Assembly (NCBI RefSeq): GCF_019924045.1
Contig: NZ_JAHXBN010000036.1
Span: 1 to 64,000 of the forward strand
From: Dyadobacter fermentans
GTDB taxonomy: Bacteria; Bacteroidota; Bacteroidia; Cytophagales; Spirosomataceae
Direction of reading: 5' to 3'
DNA length: 64,000 nucleotides
The notes beneath the pieces were generated by a model, which was not told the origin of the DNA, searched no databases, and saw only the letters and a program-made list of their open reading frames with translations. Below, in pieces: positions 43,689-52,749 of this stretch. The first letter of the stretch is position 1, and each line of letters opens with the position of its first letter. Position numbers and translations under genes: made by a program.

Positions 43689-44975
43689 TTAAACCAGTTC
43701 TCCAATATACCGGCTGGCGATTTGATTGGCCGGATAACTTTTGAACTCTTCACTGAGCTGCTGTGCCTGGCGACGGTATTTGTGATCGGACAATACCGTC
43801 GCTACGGCCCGGCGGATCTGGTCGGCTTTCGGCGTTTCCGTTTTAAGGTCGATGCCAACGCCGTTGAACTGAACACGCGCCGCAATATCATCTTTGCCTT
43901 CGTAAACACCGGCTACCACAATCGGTAGCTTGTGTTGCAGGGCGAGCATTACACCTCCGTAACCTCCGTTCGTAACGTACACACTTACATAAGGCATGAC
44001 GGCATCGTAGTCGATGAAGTTTTCGATGAGGAAATGCCGTTGCGGATAACGTTGGCGCAACGCCTCCGTGCCAGACCCTCCGGTAGTCACGATCACCATT
44101 GTGTCCGGATCGTTTTTGTAAGCTTCCAATGCAGGGACGATGATTTTTTCGACATTGCGCTCGAACGTGCCTTGAGTGACCAGGATAACCTGCTTGTATT
44201 TTAAAGTAATGTCGGCCTGTGCAAACGACGCCTTTTCGTTCGCTTTATTGGGCAGCAACGGCCCGACGAACCGCACATTCGGGCTTAGCTTCCTGTGGGG
44301 ATAGTCGAAGCCGGGTACGCCGCTTTGCAGGTACAGACTGGCATTCCGGAATACCGCATCAAACATGAATCCCGGCTCCTGCGGCAGGCCGTATCCCGCG
44401 CGGAGTTCGTTGAATAGCACGCTGCACGGCTTCATGACCATGTTAAACTGAAAATGGATTTTGGCCCGTTTGGCCCAGCGGATCACCGACCTCGTCAGCG
44501 CATTCTGCCCGGGATCGTCCGAAGGAGGGTTCGACTCGCTTTCAAACAAAGGCAGCACACCCACGGCCACCCCTTTGACAGCCAGTAATTCCTGCACAAA
44601 CAATGCACCCAGGCACGCCAGGTCGTAGACGATCAGGTCGAACGGCCACGCTTCATGGACTTTTACCAGATCATTGACATACCCGGGAATAGGGCTCAGG
44701 AAGGTGTGTTTTACGTCGAACCTGGCGCGGGCGATTGGGTTTTTGATCTTTTTACGCTCGGGGAACAGCTCGTCCATATTCTCCTGGTTGATCACCGGCG
44801 CCTTGACACTCGGATAATGGACGAGCCCGAGCTTCGTGACGCGTGTGCCGTAGTGTCCGCCCACGTACCAGCGCACGTCGTGCCCGAGTGTTTTGAGGTG
44901 AACGGCCAGGCCGGTAAGCGGGCTGAAATGTCCGTCGAGCGGAACGGTCGCAAAAAGTATACGTTTCAATTTCAT
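43689..44975 (-). CDS. GT1 (UGT/MGT-type) glycosyltransferase
   Basis: A 428-residue protein from ATG 44975. The start RILFATVPLDGHFSPLTGLAVHLKTLGHDV is the acceptor-side Rossmann fold of macrolide- and flavonoid-type transferases. The C-terminal half has the sugar-nucleotide motif VTNGGYGGVMLALQHKLPIVV and the GKDDIAARVQFNGVGI region (His/Gln of the usual HxG-x-DQ box changed to N and D). It should glycosylate small lipophilic molecules in the cytoplasm. The frame reaches 45056, but the earlier part is not family-like. It is alone on its strand. Confidence 0.9.
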   Translation of the reverse strand: MKLKRILFATVPLDGHFSPLTGLAVHLKTLGHDVRWYVGGHYGTRVTKLGLVHYPSVKAPVINQENMDELFPERKKIKNPIARARFDVKHTFLSPIPGYVNDLVKVHEAWPFDLIVYDLACLGALFVQELLAVKGVAVGVLPLFESESNPPSDDPGQNALTRSVIRWAKRAKIHFQFNMVMKPCSVLFNELRAGYGLPQEPGFMFDAVFRNASLYLQSGVPGFDYPHRKLSPNVRFVGPLLPNKANEKASFAQADITLKYKQVILVTQGTFERNVEKIIVPALEAYKNDPDTMVIVTTGGSGTEALRQRYPQRHFLIENFIDYDAVMPYVSVYVTNGGYGGVMLALQHKLPIVVAGVYEGKDDIAARVQFNGVGIDLKTETPKADQIRRAVATVLSDHKYRRQAQQLSEEFKSYPANQIASRYIGELV

Positions 44976-45099
44976 GGCTAATATTACATGGTTCGAATGA
45001 TGCGAAAGTAGCGCGGGATCACCGGGCCGCCTATGCTCATCCATATGAACCGTCATATGAAGCGTATGAAATGACTTTTATGCTTTTTAGCTGATGACC

Positions 45100-45405
45100 T
45101 TAGTGTGAAGCTTCCGCGTAATGTAACGTGGTGTCGCGCAGGGTGTCGAAGTCTTCGTCGATGGAAACAAAATGGGCGCATTTGCTGCCGACCTGCACGA
45201 GTACACGCAGGAAGTCTGTTTCCGTTCCCGCATGGCTGCTATGGCACAGGATCAGCACATCGCCCTCGTTCAATCCGTTGATTAATTCCGACAGGCCGGA
45301 CCTGTTGCCGGCTTCCGTTTCCCTGATGATTTGATGGCATCCCGCCATCCGAAGTTTTTCTGAAAAAGTATCTTCCGCCCCGTACGGCAAGTAGCCTATA
45401 AACAT
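45100..45405 (-). CDS. Small protein with a serine-recombinase-like N-terminal fold, catalytic residues lost
   Basis: A 101-residue protein that lines up over its whole length with the N-terminal domain of resolvases and invertases: FIGYLP at the start, then KLRMAGCHQIIRETEAGNRSGLSELINGLNEGDVLIL split by the usual helix, and FVSIDEDFDT at the end. The active-site Ser of YxRVS is gone (YLPYGAED, residues 5-12), and the DRLGRS arginines are replaced (CHSSHAGT, 54-61). There is no DNA-binding domain. It cannot recombine DNA and must do something else, such as dimerise or bind a partner. It is not flanked by inverted repeats or other recombination genes. Confidence 0.75.
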   Translation of the reverse strand: MFIGYLPYGAEDTFSEKLRMAGCHQIIRETEAGNRSGLSELINGLNEGDVLILCHSSHAGTETDFLRVLVQVGSKCAHFVSIDEDFDTLRDTTLHYAEASH

Positions 45406-45566
45406 TCCTAATCCAATGATGAGGCGCTAAAAGTAGGGGATACCGGGGTCAGAGCCGACCTATACAGATTAGAAAAAAATTAAAACCTTTGATTATATTA
45501 AAATATTGCTAATATTTCTGAGAGCGTTTATGCGTTCTTACATACTCCTCTAACAGCACCCATAAC

Positions 45567-46001
45567 ATGAATTTAAATGACATCCGGGCCGAACTGGTCA
45601 CTAAAACCGAGCACAAAATCCAGGAAATGAAGGCCAGAAACATTATCCTGCCCGAACGTACTGCGGATATGTGTGAGCTTTGCGACCAGCTTTCGCAGGA
45701 AATTTACGACTTCGCTGTCAACACTACCCTTCAAATCGCCGACAGGCAGCATCTCCGCGGACGGGCAGCCAACCTGCTCGACGAACTTCACGAGGACATT
45801 TACACGCTCACCAACGGGGCATTGGATGTTCTGGTAGCGGCCTCGGCCACACGAGGCCCCGGTGCCGGGAATTCGCCAAGCCTGCAAACCGCGGACCGGA
45901 AGCACCGGGCAGTCCGTACCACACCCAGATTTTTCCAGGTACTTTACATCTGGTTCAAAGGGTTACGCGGGTACAAACAACCAGCGGCTCTCTGCTACTA
46001 A
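45567..46001 (+). CDS. Hypothetical protein of 144 residues
   Basis: I do not recognise this protein. The first 95 residues look helical, with charged heptad-like spacing (IRAELVTKTEHKIQEMKARNI, YDFAVNTTLQIADRQHLRGRAANLLDEL read as separate helices). A glycine- and proline-rich linker follows (TRGPGAGNSPSL) and a basic, aromatic end (FFQVLYIWFKGLRGYKQP) that could touch a membrane. There is no signal peptide. A candidate promoter is TTG with TAATATTTC 18 bases later, about 50-85 bp upstream. Its end overlaps the convergent hydrolase gene by 4 bp. Confidence 0.6.
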   Translation: MNLNDIRAELVTKTEHKIQEMKARNIILPERTADMCELCDQLSQEIYDFAVNTTLQIADRQHLRGRAANLLDELHEDIYTLTNGALDVLVAASATRGPGAGNSPSLQTADRKHRAVRTTPRFFQVLYIWFKGLRGYKQPAALCY

Positions 46002-47389
46002 TTTTTGCCGGAAATACCTATCTGATCCAGCATAGAGCGGGCAATTTTGTTGTCGGGATCTTTGCGGACGGCCCGCTGCGCATATAAAACCGCCATGTCG
46101 TACTTACCCTGCTGTTTATATGCTTCGGCGATGAACTGGCAGGCGATGCCATAGTCTTTGTCCTGCAAATCCAGCAGGAGTCCTAGCGTGAATACCCTGA
46201 TCGCGTCGTCGATGCGGTTGCGGCGCATCAGGAACTTACCGGTATTGACGAGGTCGCCGATAGGGAACGACAAATCATAGACGTCCTTCTGTTCGGTGGC
46301 TGTTCGGTAAAAGGCCACACCGGCATCGAAGTCGGCGAGCATTTCCTCGCGTAGTTCGAGGTACAGCGAACGTTTGGGGACGGTGTAGGGCTTATGGTCG
46401 AGGATCGAAAGGATCGCGGTCGTAAGCTGCCGTACTTTGAAATTCTGGTTGCTCGTCGTCAGTATCACGAACCGGTCGTTTTTTAAATCGTGTGTGATCA
46501 ATGCTTCGTAGTTATAATTGGAACCGTGATGCTGATGCCAGACCAGTTCGCCATTTTCGAACTTTGCCTCGCCCAGGCTGCTTTCGCCTTCACCGAAATG
46601 CTCGGAAAGCTGTTGAACCGACGTTTTTCCGACGAGTTTGTAACTATCAACCGCCAAGACGAACCGATAAAGGTCTTCGGCCGTCAGCCGTGGCCAGCCG
46701 GAGGTAGTTTCGCGGAGTTTCTCGTTGATAAACTTGTTGTTAAAAGCGATCGCCATCGTGGTGTCGTTTAAAGGCAGGTCCATCACGGTATGCTTCATAT
46801 CGAGCGGTTTCAGGATGTTTTTCTCTACAAATGCCTGGTATTTCAACCCCGAAACCTTCTCGACGATCCGTTGTTGCAGGTACACGTTGGCGTAGCTGTA
46901 TATATATGCCTTACCAGGTATATTCGCAAGGTTTTTCAGTACAAGAAGCTCATTCAGGACACCCTGATCGGTATTCGCGGCAGTAGCGGGCAGTCCGCTG
47001 GTGTAGTTGAGCAAATGCGAGATGTGAATGCTGTCAGCCCAGGCGGGGAGCTCGGGAAGGTATTTGCGTATGGGGTCCGTTGCCGACAGTTTCTTCCTTT
47101 CAGCGAGAAGCATGATCGACATACCGTTGAACTCCTTGGCAATGGAGCCGATATCGAACCGTTTTTGCATCGTCAGCGGGTATTGTCTGCTGCCGTCGGC
47201 GAAGCCTACCGCGGCTTTGTAGATGGTTTGCCCTTTGCTGATCACAATGATATTTCCATTGAAAACCCCAATGCGGTGGGCGGCCTGTATCAGGGAGTCG
47301 GTACGCCGGGAAAGTGGGTCTGTTTGAGCGAATAAGTTGGGGGTCAGTAGGTTGGAGAACAGGATGAACGTCAGGAATTTGTTTTTCAT
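45998..47389 (-). CDS. Beta-lactamase-family serine hydrolase with C-terminal TPR region
   Basis: A 463-residue protein from ATG 47389 with a signal peptide (FLTFILFSNLLTPNLFA-Q). The serine beta-lactamase/DD-peptidase motifs are Ser82-Ile-Ala-Lys85 (FDIGSIAKEFNG) and Tyr166-Ala-Asn168 (YSYANVYLQQ). The third motif is weak (the WHQHHGSNYNY area, about 288-298). The last 80 residues look like two TPR units (FLMRRNRIDDAIRVFTLGLLL, EAYKQQGKYDMAVLYAQRAV). Class C-like proteins of this kind in Bacteroidota are mostly esterases or peptidases rather than resistance enzymes. It should act in the periplasm. Confidence 0.88.
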   Translation of the reverse strand: MKNKFLTFILFSNLLTPNLFAQTDPLSRRTDSLIQAAHRIGVFNGNIIVISKGQTIYKAAVGFADGSRQYPLTMQKRFDIGSIAKEFNGMSIMLLAERKKLSATDPIRKYLPELPAWADSIHISHLLNYTSGLPATAANTDQGVLNELLVLKNLANIPGKAYIYSYANVYLQQRIVEKVSGLKYQAFVEKNILKPLDMKHTVMDLPLNDTTMAIAFNNKFINEKLRETTSGWPRLTAEDLYRFVLAVDSYKLVGKTSVQQLSEHFGEGESSLGEAKFENGELVWHQHHGSNYNYEALITHDLKNDRFVILTTSNQNFKVRQLTTAILSILDHKPYTVPKRSLYLELREEMLADFDAGVAFYRTATEQKDVYDLSFPIGDLVNTGKFLMRRNRIDDAIRVFTLGLLLDLQDKDYGIACQFIAEAYKQQGKYDMAVLYAQRAVRKDPDNKIARSMLDQIGISGKN

Positions 47390-47678
47390 ATAATGTAGGC
47401 TGATTAGATAAAAACGCTGTTTCAAGTATCGTGCCAGTTTGTAACCTTTTGGTATACAGCATATTTTGTGGGAAATGCAATGTTCGGAACCGAACGGGTT
47501 TGTCCGTTTTCAATGCGCGAATACCGTGCAGCCACGGACGGTGACGTCCGTTTCCGGACAGGAGTTTTTTGGTTAAGGTTTTGATATTCAGTGCGGTATT
47601 GAAATGGCACGCATTTATTGCTATTTAGCCAAACTGATATTCATTCCTCTGCCTTACCGGGGCCTAAATACCGACAAC
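47390..47678. promoter_or_regulatory. Divergent control region between hydrolase and permease genes, with dyads
   Basis: In the gap between the two divergent genes is GTTCGG-AA-CCGAAC (47482-47495), a perfect 6-base dyad. Farther along are GTCCGTTT at about 47502 and again at about 47550, and a GGACG/CGTCC dyad near 47538-47551. I could not place a -7 box for either gene with confidence. The dyads suggest a regulator site but its owner is unknown. Confidence 0.35.
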
Positions 47679-50081
47679 ATGTTCAAGAATTACCTTAAAA
47701 TCGCCTTCCGGAACCTGACGAAGCACAAGGCTTTCAGCTTCATTAACATTTCCGGCGTTTCATTGGGGCTGACTTGCTTTTTGCTGCTCGCCTTGTATGT
47801 GAAAGACGAACTGGCATACGACCGTTTTCATGAACATGCCGATCGCATTTACCGGCTGAACCGTACTTTCCTTGCCAACGACGGCACGGAATCGTTGCGG
47901 CTCGGGCACGCGGCACCGCCTTTCGGTCCGCTCGTGAAGCAGGATTTTCCGCAGGTAGAAGAGGTCGTTCGCTTGCTGGAAACGGGGGCATTGGTGAAAT
48001 ATGGCGAGAAGCGGTTTTCGGAAGACCAGATGTTTGCCGCCGAGGCGAATATCTTCAAGGTCTTTACATTTAAAATAGACCAGGGAAACCCCGATAAAGC
48101 ACTCGAAAACCCTTTTTCGATCATGTTTTCGAGGCCGATGGCCGAGAAGTATTTTGGGAACGAAGACCCTGTCGGGAAGGTGGTCCGGCTGGACAACCAG
48201 TTCGACTATACAGTTACCGGCGTTTTCGAGCCGCTCCCTTCGCAATCGCATTTTCATCCCAATTTCCTGGTTTCGTTCTCGACCCTGAACGACAATCGTG
48301 TGTACGGTGCCGAGGGGCTGCGTACCAACTGGGCCAACAATTCTTTCTCGACATTCCTGCTTTTGCCGAAGCATTACGATGCCCCGAAATTGGCGGCGGC
48401 ATTTCCCGCATTTCAGAACAAGCACATCGACCCCAAAGCTTCGAAGTACTCGGTGCTGACCCTGACGAAGCTCACCGACATTCATCTGCGCTCTCACCTC
48501 GATTCCGAAATCGAGGCGAATGGGGATATTCAGTACGTGTACCTGTTTTCGGCGATCGCGATTTTCATTTTGCTGATCGCCTGTATCAATTATATGAACC
48601 TCGCTACGGCCAAATCGGCCACCCGCGCGAAGGAAGTGGGTATGCGCAAGGTGATAGGCGCGGTACGGACGCAGCTGGTGAACCAGTTCCTGAGCGAATC
48701 GGTGGTACTCGTCGTGATTTCGGTGGTGATAGCACTTGTGGCCATGGTATTATGCCTGCCATTGTTTAATAATTTTACCCAGAAACAGCTTTCCGTTTCG
48801 GCATTGCTGGACCCGGCTTTTGTGGCTATCCTACTGGGTATTACGGTTTTTACAGGGTTGGTCGCGGGTAGTTATCCGGCATTTTTCATGACGGGCTTCC
48901 AGCCTATCGCGGTTTTGAAAGGTAAGATTGCGTCGGCCCTCAAAAACGGAAAACTACGGCAGACGCTCGTGGTGGCCCAATTTGCGATCGCCGTCACACT
49001 GATTATCAGTACGACGGTCGTTTACAACCAGATGCATTTTATACAGAATTACAAGCTGGGATATGCCAAAGACCAGGTGGTAACGTTCAGCATGCCCGAT
49101 GATTCTACGATCGATGTCGAGGCGATCCGTCAGCGGTTCAAGGAGCATGCAGGAGTGCGGGAGGTGGGGCGCTCGTCGCGCATTCCGTCGGGCCGGCTGC
49201 TCGATTCGTGGGATGCGTATGTGATGAAAGGCGACTCAATGGCACCTACTCAAATCAATATCAAATCGCTTTCCGTGGATGAGGATTTCATTCCGGCTTA
49301 CCAGATCCAAATGGCGGCAGGGAGGAATTTCTCCCGTCAGTACCCGACCGACCGGACCAACGGGTTTATCCTCAATGCCACCGCCGCCCGCTTACTAGGC
49401 TGGAAAAACCCGGAGGATGCCATTGGTAACCGATTTGGCTATGGCGAAATGCGGGGGCAGATCATCGGCGTCACAACCGATTACCATTTCGAATCACTGC
49501 ATCAGAAAGTGGCGCCTATCGTGATGTTCTACCAGCCGGGCCACCTCGGGCGCGTATCCGTGCAGGTAGCGGGCAAGGATATCCAGGCCGCGCTCGCGCA
49601 CCTCGGCTCGGTATGGAGCAACCGTTTTCCGGATGTGCCGTTTCAATATGAATTCCTCGATCAGCGCTTCGGCAAGCTATATGCGCGTGAACAAACACAG
49701 CAGTTGCTGTTCGGCATTTTTGCCGGCATCGCGATCCTCATTTCCTGCATGGGCTTGCTCGGGCTTTCGATGTTCATGGCCGAGCTTCGTACAAAGGAAA
49801 TCGGTGTTAGAAAAGTGCTGGGCGCCTCGGTACCGAGCATTGTGGGGCTGCTTTCGAAGGACTTTCTCAAACCCGTGTTGGTGGCCATCCTCATTGCCTC
49901 ACCCATTGCCTGGTACGGCATGAAAAACTGGTTGCAGGATTTTGCCTATCATACCGACATCCGGTGGTGGGTGTTTCTGCTCGCCGGGGCATTGTCCATT
50001 GCCATTGCATTGTTCACGGTCAGCTTCCAGAGCATTCGTGCCGCGCTGATGAACCCGGTCAGGAGTTTGAAAAGCGAGTAA
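47679..50081 (+). CDS. FtsX/MacB-type ABC transporter permease
   Basis: An 800-residue protein from ATG 47679 (MFKNYLKIAFRNLTKHKAFSF), without the PadR-linked prefix domain of the permease at 16662. It has a first membrane segment (ISGVSLGLTCFLLLALYV), a large periplasmic domain, the FtsX segment group with SATRAKEVGMRKVIGAVR, a second periplasmic domain and a final group with KEIGVRKVLGASV. It ends in NPVRSLKSE, almost like the other permease. It must use an ATPase from elsewhere. A hairpin and a -7 box follow before the sulfatase gene. The frame begins at 47604, but the extra 25 residues do not fit the family. Confidence 0.92.
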   Translation: MFKNYLKIAFRNLTKHKAFSFINISGVSLGLTCFLLLALYVKDELAYDRFHEHADRIYRLNRTFLANDGTESLRLGHAAPPFGPLVKQDFPQVEEVVRLLETGALVKYGEKRFSEDQMFAAEANIFKVFTFKIDQGNPDKALENPFSIMFSRPMAEKYFGNEDPVGKVVRLDNQFDYTVTGVFEPLPSQSHFHPNFLVSFSTLNDNRVYGAEGLRTNWANNSFSTFLLLPKHYDAPKLAAAFPAFQNKHIDPKASKYSVLTLTKLTDIHLRSHLDSEIEANGDIQYVYLFSAIAIFILLIACINYMNLATAKSATRAKEVGMRKVIGAVRTQLVNQFLSESVVLVVISVVIALVAMVLCLPLFNNFTQKQLSVSALLDPAFVAILLGITVFTGLVAGSYPAFFMTGFQPIAVLKGKIASALKNGKLRQTLVVAQFAIAVTLIISTTVVYNQMHFIQNYKLGYAKDQVVTFSMPDDSTIDVEAIRQRFKEHAGVREVGRSSRIPSGRLLDSWDAYVMKGDSMAPTQINIKSLSVDEDFIPAYQIQMAAGRNFSRQYPTDRTNGFILNATAARLLGWKNPEDAIGNRFGYGEMRGQIIGVTTDYHFESLHQKVAPIVMFYQPGHLGRVSVQVAGKDIQAALAHLGSVWSNRFPDVPFQYEFLDQRFGKLYAREQTQQLLFGIFAGIAILISCMGLLGLSMFMAELRTKEIGVRKVLGASVPSIVGLLSKDFLKPVLVAILIASPIAWYGMKNWLQDFAYHTDIRWWVFLLAGALSIAIALFTVSFQSIRAALMNPVRSLKSE

Positions 50082-50109
50082 GATCTTTAAATTAATCTGT
50101 CCTATTCTA

Positions 50110-50176
50110 TAGATTTGGTATATTAGCAAACTTTGATCCACACCCCGGAATGCTGTTATCGGTTGTTCCGGGGTGT
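50110..50176 (+). promoter_or_regulatory. -7 box and hairpin leader before the sulfatase gene
   Basis: TAGATTTG (50110-50117) is an exact -7 box. Downstream, ACACCCCGGAA (50140-50150) pairs with TTCCGGGGTGT (50166-50176) with a 15-base loop. The hairpin could end transcription of the permease gene or lie in the sulfatase leader. I see no TTG at the right place for a -33 element. Confidence 0.45.
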
Positions 50177-50196
50177 TTACAGCCATATGCCATCTC

Positions 50197-51582
50197 ATGA
50201 GACAAACCGGATTAGTCAGGTCATTAGTTTGTATTCTATTGCCACTCAGCTTGCTGCCGGCGATTGCCCAACGGAAGGCGGCACCATCCCGGCCGAACAT
50301 CATCGTGATCCTGACCGATGACATGGGTTACGGCGATATCGGCGCATACGGCGGACGCTTTGTTCCTACGCCGCAAATCGACCGGCTCGCGGCCGGTGGT
50401 CTTAAATTCACGCAGTATTACAGCGGTGCGCCCATCTGTTCGCCTTCGCGGGCGAGCATTCTCACAGGCATGCAACCCGGGAAATGGAACTTTACCACGT
50501 TTCTGGATACCCAAAAGCACAATAAAGATGCGGAACAGATCGACTACCTGACGCCGGAGGCGCCTTCGATGGCGCGTTTTTTCAAGAATGCGGGCTATGC
50601 CACGGGGCATTTCGGCAAGTGGCATATGGGCGGCGGAAGAGACGTGACCAATGCGCCCGGTTTCGCGCAATATGGCTTCGATGAGCATGCGAGCACCTAC
50701 GAAAGTCCCGAGCCGGACCCAGCCATTACCGCCACGAACTGGATCTGGTCGGAAAAGGACAGCATTAAAAGATGGGACCGTACAAAATACTTTGTCGACA
50801 AAACGCTGGATTTCATGAAACGGCACAAAGGTCAGCCGTGTTTCATAAACCTCTGGCCCGACGATGTGCATACGCCCTGGGTACCGAAAGTGGAAACCGA
50901 ATATACCGGCAAATTCCCGATGAACCCGCAGGAAGAAGCGGCATTTAAAGGGGTACTTCGAGAATACGACATACAAATCGGCCGCCTGCTCGAGGGCCTG
51001 AAAGCGCTGGGATTGGCCGAGAATACAATCATTATTTTCACCAGCGACAACGGTGCGCTGCCTACTTTCGGAGGCACCCGAAGCGGAGGCCTCCGGGGAT
51101 CGAAACTCTCGCTGTACGAAGGCGGCATTCGAATGCCTTTCATCGCTAGCTGGCCCGGGCATATTCCCGCAAACAAAACCGACGACCGCTCGGAACTGCA
51201 CGCTACCGACCTTTTGCCAACATTGGCCAGACTCGCTGGGGTAAAAATTCCGGAAAGCTATCACGGCGATGGCATCGACCGGTCGGGGATCCTGCTCGGT
51301 AAGCCTTCGCTCAGGAAAAAGGAGATGTTTTGGGAATACGGGCGAAACGACGTTGCCTACAACTACCCGAAAGGCAACGACCGGAGTCCGCGGCTCGCTG
51401 TGCGCTCGGGCGAATGGAAGCTGTTGATGGATGCCGACGGCAGCAAAACCGAACTTTACAACATTGTGAAGGACCCTGCCGAAACGACCAATCTAGAAGC
51501 AGCGGAAGTGAAGATCACGAAAGAACTAAGCGGAAAGCTGGTTGCCTGGTGGCAATCGCTGCCGAAGCTGAATACGCATTAA
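50197..51582 (+). CDS. Secreted sulfatase (alkaline-phosphatase superfamily)
   Basis: A 461-residue protein with a signal peptide (SLVCILLPLSLLPAIA-Q). The sulfatase signature CSPSRASILTG has the formylglycine site Cys81. Metal ligands are Asp41-Asp42 (ILTDDMGYGDIG) and TSDNGALP in the second half, and the GKWHMGG and HTPWVPK motifs are in place. Formylglycine must be made by a maturase encoded elsewhere. Such secreted sulfatases remove sulfate from sulfated glycans or from host-derived or algal sugars. It is alone on its strand. The true start is ATG 50197; an in-frame GTG at 50173 lies inside the hairpin. Confidence 0.94.
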   Translation: MRQTGLVRSLVCILLPLSLLPAIAQRKAAPSRPNIIVILTDDMGYGDIGAYGGRFVPTPQIDRLAAGGLKFTQYYSGAPICSPSRASILTGMQPGKWNFTTFLDTQKHNKDAEQIDYLTPEAPSMARFFKNAGYATGHFGKWHMGGGRDVTNAPGFAQYGFDEHASTYESPEPDPAITATNWIWSEKDSIKRWDRTKYFVDKTLDFMKRHKGQPCFINLWPDDVHTPWVPKVETEYTGKFPMNPQEEAAFKGVLREYDIQIGRLLEGLKALGLAENTIIIFTSDNGALPTFGGTRSGGLRGSKLSLYEGGIRMPFIASWPGHIPANKTDDRSELHATDLLPTLARLAGVKIPESYHGDGIDRSGILLGKPSLRKKEMFWEYGRNDVAYNYPKGNDRSPRLAVRSGEWKLLMDADGSKTELYNIVKDPAETTNLEAAEVKITKELSGKLVAWWQSLPKLNTH

Positions 51583-51833
51583 CCGGTTTACATCGCCGCC
51601 CGCTCGATATCCAGAGAATAGCTGCAGCTTCCTGACCGCCTCGCCGTTCCGGTACTGGCGGTATTCGTCCAAAAGAGATTTCAGGCTGATGCTGTGACGA
51701 CTGCCGGAGGTACTGTCGTGAGGAGGGTGTTTTTGTATTGAATTTCTGACCGCGGACGGCCGACCAGCGACCGCCGATTACCTGTTCGATTAAATCAAGT
51801 AATCAGCGGTCAGCGGCCAGTCATCTGCGGTCA
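51583..51833. terminator. Large nested inverted repeat between convergent sulfatase and TIM-barrel genes
   Basis: Between 51747 and 51833 four short arms pair in nested order: TGACCGC (51747-51753) with GCGGTCA (51827-51833), GGCCG (51758-51762) with CGGCC (51814-51818), GACCGC (51769-51774) with GCGGTC (51806-51811), and GATTAC (51776-51781) with GTAATC (51799-51804). The structure lies directly beside the stop codon of the TIM-barrel gene and may end transcription from both sides. The first 160 bases of the gap hold nothing notable. Confidence 0.6.
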
Positions 51834-52700
51834 TTAAATATTCCCCAGCGTCAACCTTTTAAAGTCCCGGGTGAGCTCGGTAAGCGACTGCTCTACGCCC
51901 ATGCGTTCGAGCGAAGAGGCGCCTACGAAGCCGTGAATGTCGCTTTTCGAGAGTACTTCCCGCACGTCGGCGGGGGTATTCACGGGGCCGCCGTGTGCAA
52001 GTACGAATACATTCGGGTTCACTTCCCGTGCGGCGTCTCCGATGAGCTGCGTGCGTTCAATGGCCTCGTCCATGCTGCAAGTGGCATCTACCACGCCGAT
52101 AGAACCTCCCACGGTGGTGCCGACGTGCGCGATAATGGCATCCGCACCAACCTCGGCCATCTGACGCGCCTCTTCGGGTGTAGCCACGTATACGATCGAG
52201 AACAGATCCATCATTGTCGCCAATCTGACCATTTCCACTTCTTTGGCAAAACCCATCCCGGTTTCTTCCAGCACCTGCCTGAAATGTCCGTCTACAATGC
52301 TGTGGGTAGGGAAGTTATTGACGCCGGAAAAGCCCATTTCCTTCACTTTCAGCAAATGGTGCCACATTCTGCGGCGGGGATCGGAGCCGTGTACCCCGCA
52401 GATCACCGGTATCTCTTCCACCACGGGCAGCACCTCGAACTCGCCGATTTCCATTGCTACTGCGTTAGCATCGCCATAGGCCATCAGACCGGCCGTAGAG
52501 CCGTGCCCGGCCATCCGGAAGCGCCCCGAGTTGTAAATGATAATCAGGTCGGCACCGCCTTTTTCGATGAATTTGGCACTGATACCCGTGCCGGCTCCCG
52601 CCGCGATGATGGCTTTGCCCTGATCTATCGTTGCTTGCAGGCGGTCTCTTACTTCCTGTTTGGTATAAGGGTTTCCCTTTCCTGTCCATGGATTAGGCAT
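51834..52700 (-). CDS. Phosphoenolpyruvate-hydrolase-like TIM-barrel protein
   Basis: A 288-residue TIM-barrel protein of the PEP_hydrolase (PF09370-like) group. Markers are AAGAGTGISAKFIEKGGADLI, YNSGRFRMAGHGS, PVICGVHGSDPRRRMW, GVNNFPTHSIVDG, ADAIIAHVGTTVGGS and FVLAHGGPVNTPADV. The reaction is not established for most members. It forms a tight pair with the Tm-1-like gene, 49 bp downstream of it on the same strand. This pair is conserved in plants, fungi and bacteria, where the two are sometimes fused, so they very likely work together on one small molecule. Confidence 0.92.
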   Translation of the reverse strand: MPNPWTGKGNPYTKQEVRDRLQATIDQGKAIIAAGAGTGISAKFIEKGGADLIIIYNSGRFRMAGHGSTAGLMAYGDANAVAMEIGEFEVLPVVEEIPVICGVHGSDPRRRMWHHLLKVKEMGFSGVNNFPTHSIVDGHFRQVLEETGMGFAKEVEMVRLATMMDLFSIVYVATPEEARQMAEVGADAIIAHVGTTVGGSIGVVDATCSMDEAIERTQLIGDAAREVNPNVFVLAHGGPVNTPADVREVLSKSDIHGFVGASSLERMGVEQSLTELTRDFKRLTLGNI

Positions 52701-52749
52701 GTTCTCGTTTCGGTTGTTAAGTGATTGGATTGATTTATCTTCTTTATTG

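Noticed and set aside
45100..45405. Active site-specific recombinase or mobile element
   Set aside because: The catalytic Ser and Arg residues are missing, there is no DNA-binding domain, and no inverted repeats or transposition genes lie around it.
50236..51264. Minus-strand frame opposite the sulfatase (342 residues)
   Set aside because: The sulfatase has intact catalytic motifs on the plus strand. This frame has no signal peptide or domain.
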